DNA of 64,000 nt from Nostoc sp. C052. GTDB taxonomy: Bacteria; Cyanobacteriota; Cyanobacteriia; Cyanobacteriales; Nostocaceae. Shown here one piece after another: positions 17,648 to 26,071 of this stretch (positions are counted from its first letter, which is position 1; each line of letters starts with the position of its first letter). The translations under genes were made by a program, and so were the position numbers. The notes beneath the pieces were generated by a model. The model worked only from the letters and a program-made list of their open reading frames with translations, did not search any database and had not been told where the DNA came from. The stretch lies in assembly GCF_013393905.1 (NCBI RefSeq), contig NZ_CP040272.1:4088001-4152000 (forward strand). Direction: 5' to 3'.

Positions 17648-17842
17648 AGTTAATTCTCAATAAGTTTACAAGAGCAATTCGATGTATCTAAGAAACATAC
17701 AGCGAAAATAGGGTGCATTACGCAAATAAAGTCCCGTATCCCAAGTTTTGACCAAGTTTTAACTGAATTAACGTGAGATGAACCTCTCCCCAACCCCTCT
17801 CCGACGCGGAGAGGGGCTGAAATATCCTGAATTACTAGTTAT

Positions 17843-18156
17843 GGATGCTCACAAGAACTAACGCAGCTCAAGTCATGGATTTTACAAGATGGCTGTCGCT
17901 TGCTTACAATCTTCCGTATAGGCGGCGTTGGGAAAACGACTTTAGCCACTAAACTAGCAACATCAATTCAAGATCAATTTGAGTATGTGATTTGGCGATC
18001 GCTACAGTACACTCCGCCGGGAAACAGCCTTTTAACTAAATTAGGATTTTAGATAACTTTGAAACAGTCTTAGATGCGGCTTCGATGGCAAAGTATCGCC
18101 CTAATTATCTGAAAATTGAGTTAACAAAAGTAGAACAAGGGGTACTGCAATCTTAA
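17843..18156 (+). pseudogene. degraded NB-ARC/AAA NTPase fragment
   Basis: One frame reads ELTQLKSWILQDGCRLLTI, then RIGGVGKTTLATKLA (a P-loop) and FEYVIWRSLQ, and stops after LLTKLGF. The adjacent frame continues DNFETVLDAASMAKYRPNY to a stop at 18156. Intact cyanobacterial NB-ARC-WD40 proteins have these blocks in this order, with LLDNFE as Walker B, so a large internal deletion plus frameshift is implied. It points away from the intact NLR pair and shows turnover of NTPase sensor genes here. Confidence 0.7.
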
Positions 18157-18286
18157 ACTTTTATTCACTCACCCAAGCGATCGCCACAACTCCCACTTTA
18201 ATTTTTAGTGCGATCGCAGTTGGTTAATAGAAAGCGCGATCCCCGGATTTCTCACGACACCTCTTAAAGCCTATGCAAGTGCCGGG

Positions 18287-18362
18287 GAGAAGTAATAAGT
18301 AATGAGTAAGAAGTAAGCAGTTTTTACTCATTACTCATTACTCATTACTCATTACTTCTCTT
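18287..18362. repeat. TAATGAG-type inverted array
   Basis: gagaagtaataagtaatgag on the left and four actcatt units followed by acttctc on the right can pair into a long hairpin. Same heptamer family as at 12070-12124 and 12559-12602. Confidence 0.7.
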
Positions 18363-18432
18363 CTACTCCATCAAACGCCTTGAGCTTGTGAGAAATGCAG
18401 GGATCGCCCCAAGGGTAATAGCCTACTCCTAA

Positions 18433-19098
18433 CTAATAAATAACTATCTGAGGTTGCTCAATCGTGCCATCAGGCATAATAGTATCCCGCAACTTTGCAT
18501 AAATCAGATTTGTCTTCCAAAGGTTTGCCTTACTCAAGTTTGCCTTGGTTAAATTAGCCCATGTCAAATCTGCACCAGTTAAATTAGCCTCAGTCAAATT
18601 AGCTTCTAGTAATTTTGCTCCTGCAAGATTTGCTCCTGCGAGATTTGCAAAACTTAAGTTAGCTTCAATCAGCGATGCTTCAATTAATTTGGCTTCACTT
18701 AAGTCTGCTTCTCTCAAATCTACATCACACAAAGAAGCACCCCAAAGATTGCTACCTGTAAATTTCACGCGCCATAAAAAAGTTCCACACAAATTTGCTC
18801 CTTTTAAATCAGCATTAGTCAAATTGGCTTCACACAAAGATGCTTCATACAAATTAGCTTCACGTAAGCTAGCTTCCATCAAATTTGCGCCACTTAAATT
18901 AGCACGAGTCAGAACACAGCCGCACAAATTTGCACCACGCAAATCCGCTCCGATAAAGTTAATACCACTTAAATCAATTCCTTTCAGGTCGATTCCACTC
19001 AAGTCACATCCACTAAAATCTCGACGCTGAAAATATTTATTTGTGATCTGACCTAATATAAATTCCTGTTGTTTAGCATAATTGTTCATGGTATTCAC
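18433..19098 (-). CDS. pentapeptide-repeat protein
   Basis: A 221-aa protein built almost wholly from A(D/N)LXX pentapeptides (for example LSGANLMEASLREANLYEA) from about residue 30 to 205, which fold as a right-handed quadrilateral beta-helix. Residues 1-28 are a short non-repeat cap and the last 15 (MPDGTIEQPQIVIY) a C-terminal cap. No signal peptide or catalytic domain is attached. Such proteins are numerous in cyanobacteria, and their roles are mostly unknown (scaffolding, some gyrase or DNA mimicry). It stands alone between a repeat-rich gap and the asparagine-synthetase-like gene. Confidence 0.9.
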   Translation of the reverse strand: MNTMNNYAKQQEFILGQITNKYFQRRDFSGCDLSGIDLKGIDLSGINFIGADLRGANLCGCVLTRANLSGANLMEASLREANLYEASLCEANLTNADLKGANLCGTFLWRVKFTGSNLWGASLCDVDLREADLSEAKLIEASLIEANLSFANLAGANLAGAKLLEANLTEANLTGADLTWANLTKANLSKANLWKTNLIYAKLRDTIMPDGTIEQPQIVIY

Positions 19099-19444
19099 CT
19101 CTGGGTGTAATTTATCTCAAAGGTCGAGTGTGATAGTTACCGTATATTGAGAGTACACCCCAAATGGAGATCGGTTCAGTAAATAATCAAAAATAAATAG
19201 GTACAAAATCGCCAATCACCTGAAAATGCGTTTTTTCAGTGTTTTTTAAAACAAAAAATGCTGACATAAGTCAGGAAATATTCATACAACAAAAGTCATT
19301 AGTACTAACGACTTAAATTTCCCTACGGCTTTTGATGAAAAGACATGATATGAGTTAAAATTCTTACAAGTAATCAGTATTGAGTATTTTTTCTTGCTCA
19401 TCACTCATCACTGATGGCATCAGCGTATTCTTTTGTTGCTTTCA
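19099..19444. other. intergenic region
   Basis: About 345 bp. It holds the promoter region of the pentapeptide-repeat gene and the 3' flank of the asparagine-synthetase-like gene. Apart from a degenerate tactcatcactcatcactg stretch near 19390-19415 I see nothing distinctive. Confidence 0.4.
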
Positions 19445-21244
19445 CTACTGTGCTTTTTGATTTACTTGTAGCCAAATTTCTAAACTAGCAAGCAACCACA
19501 GCTTTACTCCATAACGACTCCAAGTATCTCCTTGATAGTTTAACCAATTACGAATTGGCAACTGGTTCAAGTAAGGAGTGATAGCTGCATTCCGATTGAG
19601 TAATAAATCTTTGGCTTCTTGCTGCCAATATTTGCGAAATCCTAGCTGTACTGGTACCATCATGCCACTTTTGGGACGATGAATAATTGCGTCTGGTAAA
19701 ATATCTGCGCTTGTCGATCGCGCAGCATCTCCTAGAGAAGATGTACCATAGGTAATCGCTTGCTTTAAAACTGCTTTTTCTTCCACTCCAGAAAGCTTAT
19801 ACTGTGGAGGTATCTCCATACTTAAATCTACTATTCGCTGGTCAAACAAGGGAGAACGACCTTGCAAACGAGCGGCTTGAGTCAAGTTACTGACTTTCGT
19901 CAGAATTTGGTCAGCGCCTTTAAATTTGATGTTCATTGCCATCAAACGATTAAGATAGTTAGCTTGAGAATATAAGTCTTCTTCAAAAACCCAAGGTGCT
20001 GTTTGTATTGCTTGCCAAACTTCTGGTTTTAAAAGTTGTGGTAAGTCAGGAGCGCACTTTTGAAATGAAATTAAATAAGCTTGTAATGCATCCTGGTTGG
20101 TGACAGAACCATATAAACTATTAATTAGCATTGGCTGATTTTTTGGCCCACCAAAACAAGGGTCGCCACCTTCACCATTTAAAATAACTTCTACACTTTC
20201 TCTCGCCAGTCGTCCCAGCAAAAGGTTGGGAACAGTCAGGGGGTCGCCAATGGGGTCATCTAAATAGGCCATTGTTTCCGGCAGGTGTGACCACATATCC
20301 TTAAAAGTAATTTCTAAAATGTGGTGCTGCGTCTGACAATGGGATGCAACGAGATTGGAAAATTCTAACTCATTGGGAGATTCAGCACCAAAATGAATCG
20401 AGAAGGTGTGAACTGGTGCTTTGTGAAATTTTGCCACTAAAGCAGTGATACTGCTAGAATCCAAACCGCCAGAAAGGAAAACACCAACGGGTTCATTTGC
20501 TGGTGGTAAATATTCTTGAACAACTTGGTCTAGGAGTTCTCGCAAGCGATCGCCATGCCATGCTAAAGGCTTATCTATTGCTATAATTTTTTCTTGAAGC
20601 TGCCAATAAGCTTCAACTTTCTGGTCGGGAAATTCTAAAACGGTTCCAGGTCGCAGTTCTCGCACCTGTTCCCAAAGGGTTCGTTCTCCGGGAACAAAGG
20701 CACAACAAAGATAATCTCGCAACGCCACTAAATCTAAATCAGATGAACGATAAGGTGATAAAGTTCTCAACTGAGGTGCAATCCAACGAACCGAACCAGT
20801 GGTAGTGTAATAGAGGGTACGAACACCGATGCGATCGCGAACCAACTTTAACACCTGTTTGTCTCTATCCCAAACTACCAGCGCAAACATCCCCACAAGT
20901 TGCCTAAGACATTCAAAGCCCTGTCGTTCCCAAAGATTGGCAACTAGTTGCAGATAATTTCCTTGAAAGCTATCCGATTCAATTCCCAAATTTTGCAGCA
21001 ATTGCACTCGGTTCGTTAACCAAATATCACCAACAACAACAAATCGTCCTCCAGAACTGATTGCTAATTTCTCCGTCAAAAATTCAGAATTGGTACGTGG
21101 TAAAATTACAGAAATTTTCTCATCTCGCCAAGCTATATCCTCATAATTTGCATTAACTGTTCCCCATGCTACGCGCCATCTTGGGTTAGTATTGATGAAT
21201 TTGATTTTAGGAGATTTATATTTTTTAAACGCATCAAATAGCAT
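19445..21244 (-). CDS. asparagine synthetase-like protein lacking the glutaminase cysteine
   Basis: A 599-aa protein with the two-domain AsnB plan. The N-terminal half keeps the Ntn-hydrolase layout (GDIWLTNR, VGMFALVVWDRDKQVLKLVRDRIGVRTLYY), but the protein starts MLFDAFKK and has no Cys at position 2, the nucleophile of class II glutaminases. The synthetase half has the PP-loop SGGLDSSSI (near residue 256) and NGEGGDPCFGG, so ATP-dependent adenylation of a carboxylate is plausible. It could use free ammonia, or be a relative such as a beta-lactam synthetase or lasso-peptide cyclase type ring-closing enzyme. No peptide precursor or transglutaminase-like partner is adjacent, so I do not call a lasso cluster. 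Confidence 0.82.
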   Translation of the reverse strand: MLFDAFKKYKSPKIKFINTNPRWRVAWGTVNANYEDIAWRDEKISVILPRTNSEFLTEKLAISSGGRFVVVGDIWLTNRVQLLQNLGIESDSFQGNYLQLVANLWERQGFECLRQLVGMFALVVWDRDKQVLKLVRDRIGVRTLYYTTTGSVRWIAPQLRTLSPYRSSDLDLVALRDYLCCAFVPGERTLWEQVRELRPGTVLEFPDQKVEAYWQLQEKIIAIDKPLAWHGDRLRELLDQVVQEYLPPANEPVGVFLSGGLDSSSITALVAKFHKAPVHTFSIHFGAESPNELEFSNLVASHCQTQHHILEITFKDMWSHLPETMAYLDDPIGDPLTVPNLLLGRLARESVEVILNGEGGDPCFGGPKNQPMLINSLYGSVTNQDALQAYLISFQKCAPDLPQLLKPEVWQAIQTAPWVFEEDLYSQANYLNRLMAMNIKFKGADQILTKVSNLTQAARLQGRSPLFDQRIVDLSMEIPPQYKLSGVEEKAVLKQAITYGTSSLGDAARSTSADILPDAIIHRPKSGMMVPVQLGFRKYWQQEAKDLLLNRNAAITPYLNQLPIRNWLNYQGDTWSRYGVKLWLLASLEIWLQVNQKAQ

Positions 21245-21923
21245 GAGAAATCTCTAACGCATAATCAGTAATTTTAAAGCATTACTTAAGAGAGCTTTCA
21301 AATCAATATAGCGGTTTTGACTTGAGTTCAAATGTACTATACAAATAAAACGCTTACAGCAGTTTTCATGTATTTGAACCACATCTGTCGTCAAGGCACA
21401 GCATTGCTCATTGGTTTCAACTTAAGCTGAAACTCATTTAAAACCTCGTTTCCAGCCAGAGTCGGGAAATGCTGCTCCTGGCGGATATGCCGCCAGTAAA
21501 CAACCATATCAAAGTTACGGTTGCCAGTATCACTACCTGTTGGTGGCATAATTAATAATTACCCTGATGCTGTACGCTCAAATCGATAATCGCGGTTTTT
21601 CTGACACATCTATAAAAATTGCTCATCAGTCAAGTCAATTTTCAATTTGAGTGTAGAAGGTAAAGTGGTTGTTGTGGCGTTCATAGGCTATTTTGAGCAT
21701 GTTACTTTCTATTTTAGATGATGGAGAGCGCACTGTTAAATTCATCAACTCCTATTTATTGAGGATAGCGTTAGTTATCAAAATAAATGTGATCTAATAT
21801 GTAGATAATCTTTCTGTCGATCAGCAAAGCACCTGATTTATCAAGATGTTCGTGGCAATCCTTATTCATTACTTAGGCAGATAAAAAAGGTTTTTACCTT
21901 CCAATTCTCAGAAATTTTTTCCT
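21245..21923. other. intergenic region with Uma2 remnant
   Basis: About 680 bp. An Uma2-family pseudogene occupies 21391-21684 on minus; the remaining flanks show no other gene. Confidence 0.5.
21391..21684 (-). pseudogene. Uma2-family (DUF820, PD-(D/E)XK-like) gene fragment
   Basis: The reverse strand reads MNATTTTLPSTLKLKIDL, TDEQFL, stop, MCQKNRDYRFERTASG, stop, LLIMPPTGSDTGNRNFDM, then an out-of-family tail to a TGA at 21391. The phrases NRDYRFERTA and IMPPTG..TGNRN are characteristic of the N-terminal part of Uma2 proteins, a restriction-endonuclease-like family hugely expanded in cyanobacteria. Two in-frame stops and loss of the catalytic C-terminal half make it dead. Confidence 0.72.
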
Positions 21924-23048
21924 ATGCTCCAAAGACTATATATACACAATTTCAGATGTCTAGAAAACTTTGAATTGCCCATAAAGGGGATATCATCAGC
22001 TCTCTTGATTGGAAAAAACGGTTCAGGTAAATCAACTACTGCTTCTGCATTAGAGGTACTTCAGTCTATCGGTCGAGGCATTAATAGAATGCGCGAACTT
22101 GAACACCTTAAACTTATTAGCCCAAAAGATTTTGCTCGTGGAAGGTCTGATGTTCCGATCCGCTTTGAAATAGAAGTATTACTTGACAATAAATTATACA
22201 AATATGTCCTTGCTTTAGAGTTGCCAGCAAAATTTAAAGAACTTCGAGTTTTTGAAGAGCAACTGCTAGTTTCAGGAGAGCCAATCTACTCTCGAAAAGA
22301 AGCCAAAGTCACTCTTCACAACAGTTCGCAAAATCGTGAGGCTCAGTTTTTAGTGGATTGGCATCTTGTCGCCCTTCCAGTAATTCAGGAGCAATCAGAA
22401 ACGGATCCACTTCGTATTTTCAAGATTTGGCTTTCTCGCATGATCATTTTAGCTCCGATCCCAAGCTTAATGACAGGAGACTCCAACGGCGACACTTTGG
22501 AGCCAAAGCGGGATGGTTCAAACTTCGGGGAGTGGTTTTCTGGGCTACTCAGTCGCTATCCTGCTGCGTACACAGAGGTTGTCCAATATCTCCGTGAAGT
22601 TATGCCTGATATTAAGGATTTTCTGAATGAACTAATCGGCAAAGACTCCAAAAGCATGATTGTTCGGTTTCAAGAAAATAATGCGAATCTGAGTGTTGAC
22701 TTTGAAGCCTTATCTGATGGTGAAAAGTGCTTTTTTCTTTGCTCGGTTGTCTTAGCTGCCAACGAATCATACGGCCCTCTTTTCTGCTTCTGGGATGAGC
22801 CTGACAACTATCTCGCTATATCAGAGGTTGGACATTTTCTAACATCGCTACGACGCTCATTTAGGAATGTTGGGCAAATTTTGGTTACATCTCATAATCC
22901 TGAAGCAATCAGAAAGTTTTCAAATGAAAATACCTTTGTACTGGATAGAAAAAGCCACTTAGAGCCAACTTTAATCAGATTGCTCAGTGATTTGTCTATT
23001 CAAAGCGATCTTGTAGATGCCTTGATTCGTGGCGATATAGAACTATGA
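21924..23048 (+). CDS. AAA family ATPase (RecF/OLD-like, AAA_21)
   Basis: A 374-aa ABC/SMC-type ATPase. It begins with the RecF-like LYIHNFRCLENFELP, then Walker A IGKNGSGKST (about 31-40), a signature-like region EALSDGEKCFF (about 266), Walker B LFCFWDEPDNYL (about 290) and the switch histidine in TSHNPEAI (about 332). No nuclease domain is fused. The stop overlaps the next gene, a small TOPRIM-like protein, by 4 nt. ATPase plus separate TOPRIM partner is the plan of several defence systems such as PARIS-like AriA/AriB. The pair sits among a nuclease-fold gene, an Uma2 remnant and the NLR module, which favours defence. Confidence 0.82.
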   Translation: MLQRLYIHNFRCLENFELPIKGISSALLIGKNGSGKSTTASALEVLQSIGRGINRMRELEHLKLISPKDFARGRSDVPIRFEIEVLLDNKLYKYVLALELPAKFKELRVFEEQLLVSGEPIYSRKEAKVTLHNSSQNREAQFLVDWHLVALPVIQEQSETDPLRIFKIWLSRMIILAPIPSLMTGDSNGDTLEPKRDGSNFGEWFSGLLSRYPAAYTEVVQYLREVMPDIKDFLNELIGKDSKSMIVRFQENNANLSVDFEALSDGEKCFFLCSVVLAANESYGPLFCFWDEPDNYLAISEVGHFLTSLRRSFRNVGQILVTSHNPEAIRKFSNENTFVLDRKSHLEPTLIRLLSDLSIQSDLVDALIRGDIEL

Positions 23049-23530
23049 GCATAAATAAGCATAGACCGCACATTCTTGTGTTGCCTGAAGACGATGCTAA
23101 TCGTCAGATTGCAAACGGATTTATTCTTGATCTAAACCTCAATAGCCGCGCTATTCAAGTCCTACCAGAGGCAGGTGGTTGGAAAAATGTTGTGGAGAAA
23201 TTCACGAATAATTATGCCTCTACAATGCGACAATATCCAGACAGAATGATTGCTTTACTGATTGATTTTGATGAAGATAAAGATAGATTGATTTATGTAA
23301 AGCATCAGATTCCAGATGATTTAGAAAATAGAGTATTTGTTATTGGAGTTTTCTCGGAACCAGAGAGGTTAAGGAGAGATATTAAGAAGAGTTTTGAAAA
23401 TATCGGAGAAGCTCTTGCAAAAGATTGCTCTGATAACACGAATGAATTGTGGGGACACGATCTTCTCAAACACAATAAAACTGAATTAGATCGGATGATT
23501 TCATCTGTGAAACCATTTCTGTTTAATTAA
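23045..23530 (+). CDS. small TOPRIM-like partner of the AAA ATPase
   Basis: A 161-aa soluble protein. The start HILVLPEDDANRQIANGF has a strand-then-acid pattern, and MIALLIDFDEDKDR (about 76-89) has the DxDxD-like acidic cluster after a strand, which together resemble the Glu and DxD motifs of TOPRIM nuclease folds. The helix that follows (RVFVIGVFSEPERLRRDIKKSF) could bind a partner. It overlaps the ATPase gene by ATGA, so the two are surely co-translated. It is smaller than AriB or the OLD TOPRIM domain, and I did not recognise a named family. The nuclease role is inference from two motifs. Confidence 0.65.
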   Translation: MSINKHRPHILVLPEDDANRQIANGFILDLNLNSRAIQVLPEAGGWKNVVEKFTNNYASTMRQYPDRMIALLIDFDEDKDRLIYVKHQIPDDLENRVFVIGVFSEPERLRRDIKKSFENIGEALAKDCSDNTNELWGHDLLKHNKTELDRMISSVKPFLFN

Positions 23531-23721
23531 AGAAGATATCTTAAATATTTACAAGATACAATCAGACAAAAACAGGATTTTTAGGCAAGAGCGATCGCCA
23601 TGAATCCAAAATCTCATCTGTGCGATCGCATCAAAGTAAATCTGCTTGACATAGAGTCAAAGTCTTCAGTATAAAACTGTACTAGTATAAGACTTTTGGC
23701 AGCGATCGCTAAACTTTATCT

Positions 23722-24930
23722 TCAGGATTCAGGATGAACGGAGATATCCTTACAAATTATCTCATCTATATTTGTATTAATTAAGTTCTCGATAGTCACA
23801 AAGTCATTTTTAATAAAGTGTCGCCAACAATCCTGCACTTTATTCATTAATTCCTCAATATCAGCATCTTCATAATCTCTAGGTTTAAGAACAGATTTCA
23901 TATAAATAGTTGTCCGTTGTGGTGATAGGGTTCTCCTCTTAAAAGGAGGTCTATTTTTCTGGGATATATCATGTATTTTTTCGCAGATGGATTTATCCTC
24001 ACTATGATCAATTAGGATTCTTATCATTAACGCTTCAGGATAATTTTCAAATTGTAAACTCAAGGGTAAATTATTCTCTTCCCATTTTTTAGGGATGATG
24101 CCTATGTATCCCTTACTCCAAAAATATACAGATATTTCTTTAGAGTCAGTCTCTCGAATTAGTAATTCGTGAATTCTTGTAGCAATTTCTGATTGTAAGT
24201 CTGGACGATGCTCAAAAATTAAATCTAGAGCTTGTTTATGCTTAGTGTATATTTTACGGCAGAGTTCAGCGACTTCTGAATCACTCACAATATGTCTCCT
24301 AATTAATGTAGAATAATGACCCATCAAGGTGTAAACATCTATACCAATTGTAGATTTATCACTTATGCAAATGCTATCGATTATCTCAGCTATTTTAGAA
24401 TAGTTATATATTCTCCAATTCTTTTGAGAAGGTGGATCGCCTACTGGTGTTAAATAAATTAAAATTGCTCGGCAATCTTTAAATTCTTGATCAACCGTCC
24501 TTTGATATTTTATTAATTTATCTATACCTTCTCCAGCGTCAATTTTATTTTCTATCGCACATACTAGTTTATTGCGGGGAGAGTATATGAGAATATCAAT
24601 ATTTTGCCACTCGCGTCTAACATCAGCATCGGTGAAATCAGCTATGTCTATATCAACGGGACTAACTTTTGTATATTTTTCGTCTTTAGGCTCATACTCT
24701 TCTAACAGCACTCGCTTAAGAAATCGCTTGAGGAAAATATCATCAAGTCTATGGTTTTCAGATGGATTTAACAGAAATGCTAAAAAATTTGAATGACGTA
24801 ATTCTTGACGGACTACACCAATCGCTTCAAAAATATTAAATTGAGCGAGTTTTAATTCCAGTTTTTCTAAATCTTCATTATCAACAATCAAACTTTCCAG
24901 CAATGCTCGTTCTGTGGGGGGCATTGTCAT
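23722..24930 (-). CDS. PD-(D/E)XK nuclease superfamily protein
   Basis: A 402-aa protein. The N-terminal region has LRHSNFLAFLLNPSENHRL (about 43-61), typical of the PDDEXK_4-type family. The nuclease core follows: NIDILIYS (Asp near 110) and VCAIENKID (E-x-K near 125), then a YQRTV helix and a central strand AILIYLTP. The C-terminal 200 residues are a family-specific helical region with a YFWSKGYIGI segment. The catalytic D and ExK are intact. These proteins are common in phage-defence neighbourhoods and are annotated as restriction-like. It converges on the ATPase/TOPRIM-like pair with a 190-bp gap that contains HIP1 sites. Confidence 0.8.
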   Translation of the reverse strand: MTMPPTERALLESLIVDNEDLEKLELKLAQFNIFEAIGVVRQELRHSNFLAFLLNPSENHRLDDIFLKRFLKRVLLEEYEPKDEKYTKVSPVDIDIADFTDADVRREWQNIDILIYSPRNKLVCAIENKIDAGEGIDKLIKYQRTVDQEFKDCRAILIYLTPVGDPPSQKNWRIYNYSKIAEIIDSICISDKSTIGIDVYTLMGHYSTLIRRHIVSDSEVAELCRKIYTKHKQALDLIFEHRPDLQSEIATRIHELLIRETDSKEISVYFWSKGYIGIIPKKWEENNLPLSLQFENYPEALMIRILIDHSEDKSICEKIHDISQKNRPPFKRRTLSPQRTTIYMKSVLKPRDYEDADIEELMNKVQDCWRHFIKNDFVTIENLINTNIDEIICKDISVHPES

Positions 24931-25203
24931 TACTACTGAATTTTTTACTGGTACGACAGCTGTATTATTCCCAGAAATGCAGCAAAAGTTACTCTTGTAG
25001 ATTAAGAAATAGACACTCCAATTGGAAAAGTAAAATAAAACTTGCTACGCAGTCGCTCATGAGGGAAATCCCCAGGCGCTCAGAGACTCGCTAACGCCAA
25101 TGGATATCAGCAAAATCTAAAATTCAAATAGGAATTAAGAATTAAATAACATACAATTTATGTCTCTAACTTACCTCACCCTCAATCCCTCTCCGATATA
25201 TTG

Positions 25204-25424
25204 GCTACGGTGTACACACAAGTCCTAAAAACCTTGTTTGATAAGACTTTTCTCGTTTCTCGTTCCCAGTCTCAGACTGGGAATGCATTCATTGAGTCTC
25301 TGACTCAATGTCTGACTGGAGGCAGAGCCTCTAAATCAGGCATTCCCATGCAGAGCTTGTGTTCGAGAGCAACAAGAAAACAATGGAAAATCAAGCTTTT
25401 TTTGACTTGTGTGTACACTGTAGC
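25204..25424. mobile_element. MITE-like element with gctacggtgtacacacaagtc ends, copy 1
   Basis: Terminal inverted repeats of 21 bp (25204-25224 and 25404-25424) match with one mismatch. The same ends bound a second element at 33674-33831 with a different interior. No transposase is inside. The interior here includes a gttcccagtctcagactggg repeat also related to 55881-55990. The insertion interrupts a ctctccga...ggagag palindromic repeat. Confidence 0.72.
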
Positions 25425-25573
25425 TCAAGGCATCGGGGAGAGGTTGGGGTTGGGTGAAACACTTGTGTAGTAGGCATTTGAGCTTAAAGTTTACACCCAC
25501 CAATGAGAATTGCTATGCTCCTACACATGGTCTGTATTCTATGCAGTTGAGAACTGCTATCAGCGATCGCTTT

Positions 25574-25722
25574 AACATTAAGTCTTAATGTTGTAACCTT
25601 AAGACTTAATGTTAAAGCTCTAAGGCTTAATGTTGTAACCTTAAGGCTTTATGTTCTAGCTTTAAGGGTTAACGTTATAACTTTAAGGCTTTATGTTATA
25701 ACCTTAAGGCTTTACGTTGTAA
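25574..25722. repeat. seven 21-bp tandem units
   Basis: The word (a/t)a(t/c)gtt recurs exactly every 21 bp (positions 25587, 25608, 25629, 25650, 25671, 25692 and 25713) inside units of the form cttaaggctttatgttataac. Each unit contains a ttaag..ttaa near-palindrome. Function unknown. Confidence 0.75.
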
Positions 25723-25892
25723 TATTGATGACCACAGTTTGTTAGTGGGTGCAATCATCACTACATTGTGATTGTGTATATTGTTGATTTACAGCAACAA
25801 AGCTAACTGACAATACTCATAGTCTTATTAGCTCATTAACGCCTCTAGATTTAGGATAAGCTAAACCGAAGCTTTCAACAGATATTATTCAT

Positions 25893-25984
25893 TAGACATC
25901 TCCGAAAAAGAACGTAGAGACGTAGCAATGCTACGTCTCTACAAGGGTTCTGGGTAATGCATATTTAATTTCTGGAGATGTCTA
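25893..25984. repeat. 92-bp mini-element with nested palindrome
   Basis: Perfect 11-bp terminal inverted repeats (tagacatctcc / ggagatgtcta) enclose a 13-bp perfect stem with a 3-nt loop at 25914-25942 (gtagagacgtagc...). The inner gtagagacg hairpin is a common Nostoc repeat. Confidence 0.6.
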
Positions 25985-26016
25985 TTGCGGCTAAAGAAGC
26001 CGTTATCAGTTTCTTT

Positions 26017-26054
26017 TGCTTAAGCGTGATGCCTCACTCATCCACGCTTAAGCA
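26017..26054 (-). terminator. strong hairpin downstream of ocp
   Basis: A 12-bp perfect stem (tgcttaagcgtg / cacgcttaagca) with a 14-nt loop lies 18 bp after the ocp stop. The minus-strand exit is A-rich rather than T-rich, so it may protect the 3' end rather than act as a classic terminator. Confidence 0.5.
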
Positions 26055-26071
26055 GCGACTAATCTAGCTTT

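Larger units (their letters stand above)
17648..18432. other. gap with decayed gene and repeats
   Basis: No intact gene. It contains the probable promoter of the effector/NLR pair, a palindromic ccccaacccctctccgacg repeat (about 17784-17820), a broken NB-ARC-like gene on plus (17843-18156) and a TAATGAG-type inverted array (18287-18362). Confidence 0.6.
24931..26033. other. mini-element cluster upstream of the OCP terminator side
   Basis: About 1.1 kb without a supported gene. It holds a 221-bp element with 21-bp terminal inverted repeats (25204-25424) that has split a common palindromic repeat (its halves are near 25175-25203 and 25425-25455), seven 21-bp tandem units (25574-25722) and a 92-bp element with nested palindrome (25893-25984). 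The open frame at 25201-25470 only reads through the first element. Confidence 0.6.

Noticed and set aside
19445..21244. Lasso-peptide or similar RiPP cluster around the Cys-less asparagine synthetase homologue
   Set aside because: No precursor peptide, protease-type B protein or transporter is adjacent.
25201..25470. 89-codon open frame
   Set aside because: It begins and ends within a MITE-like element and its flanking palindromic repeat and has no protein-like features.
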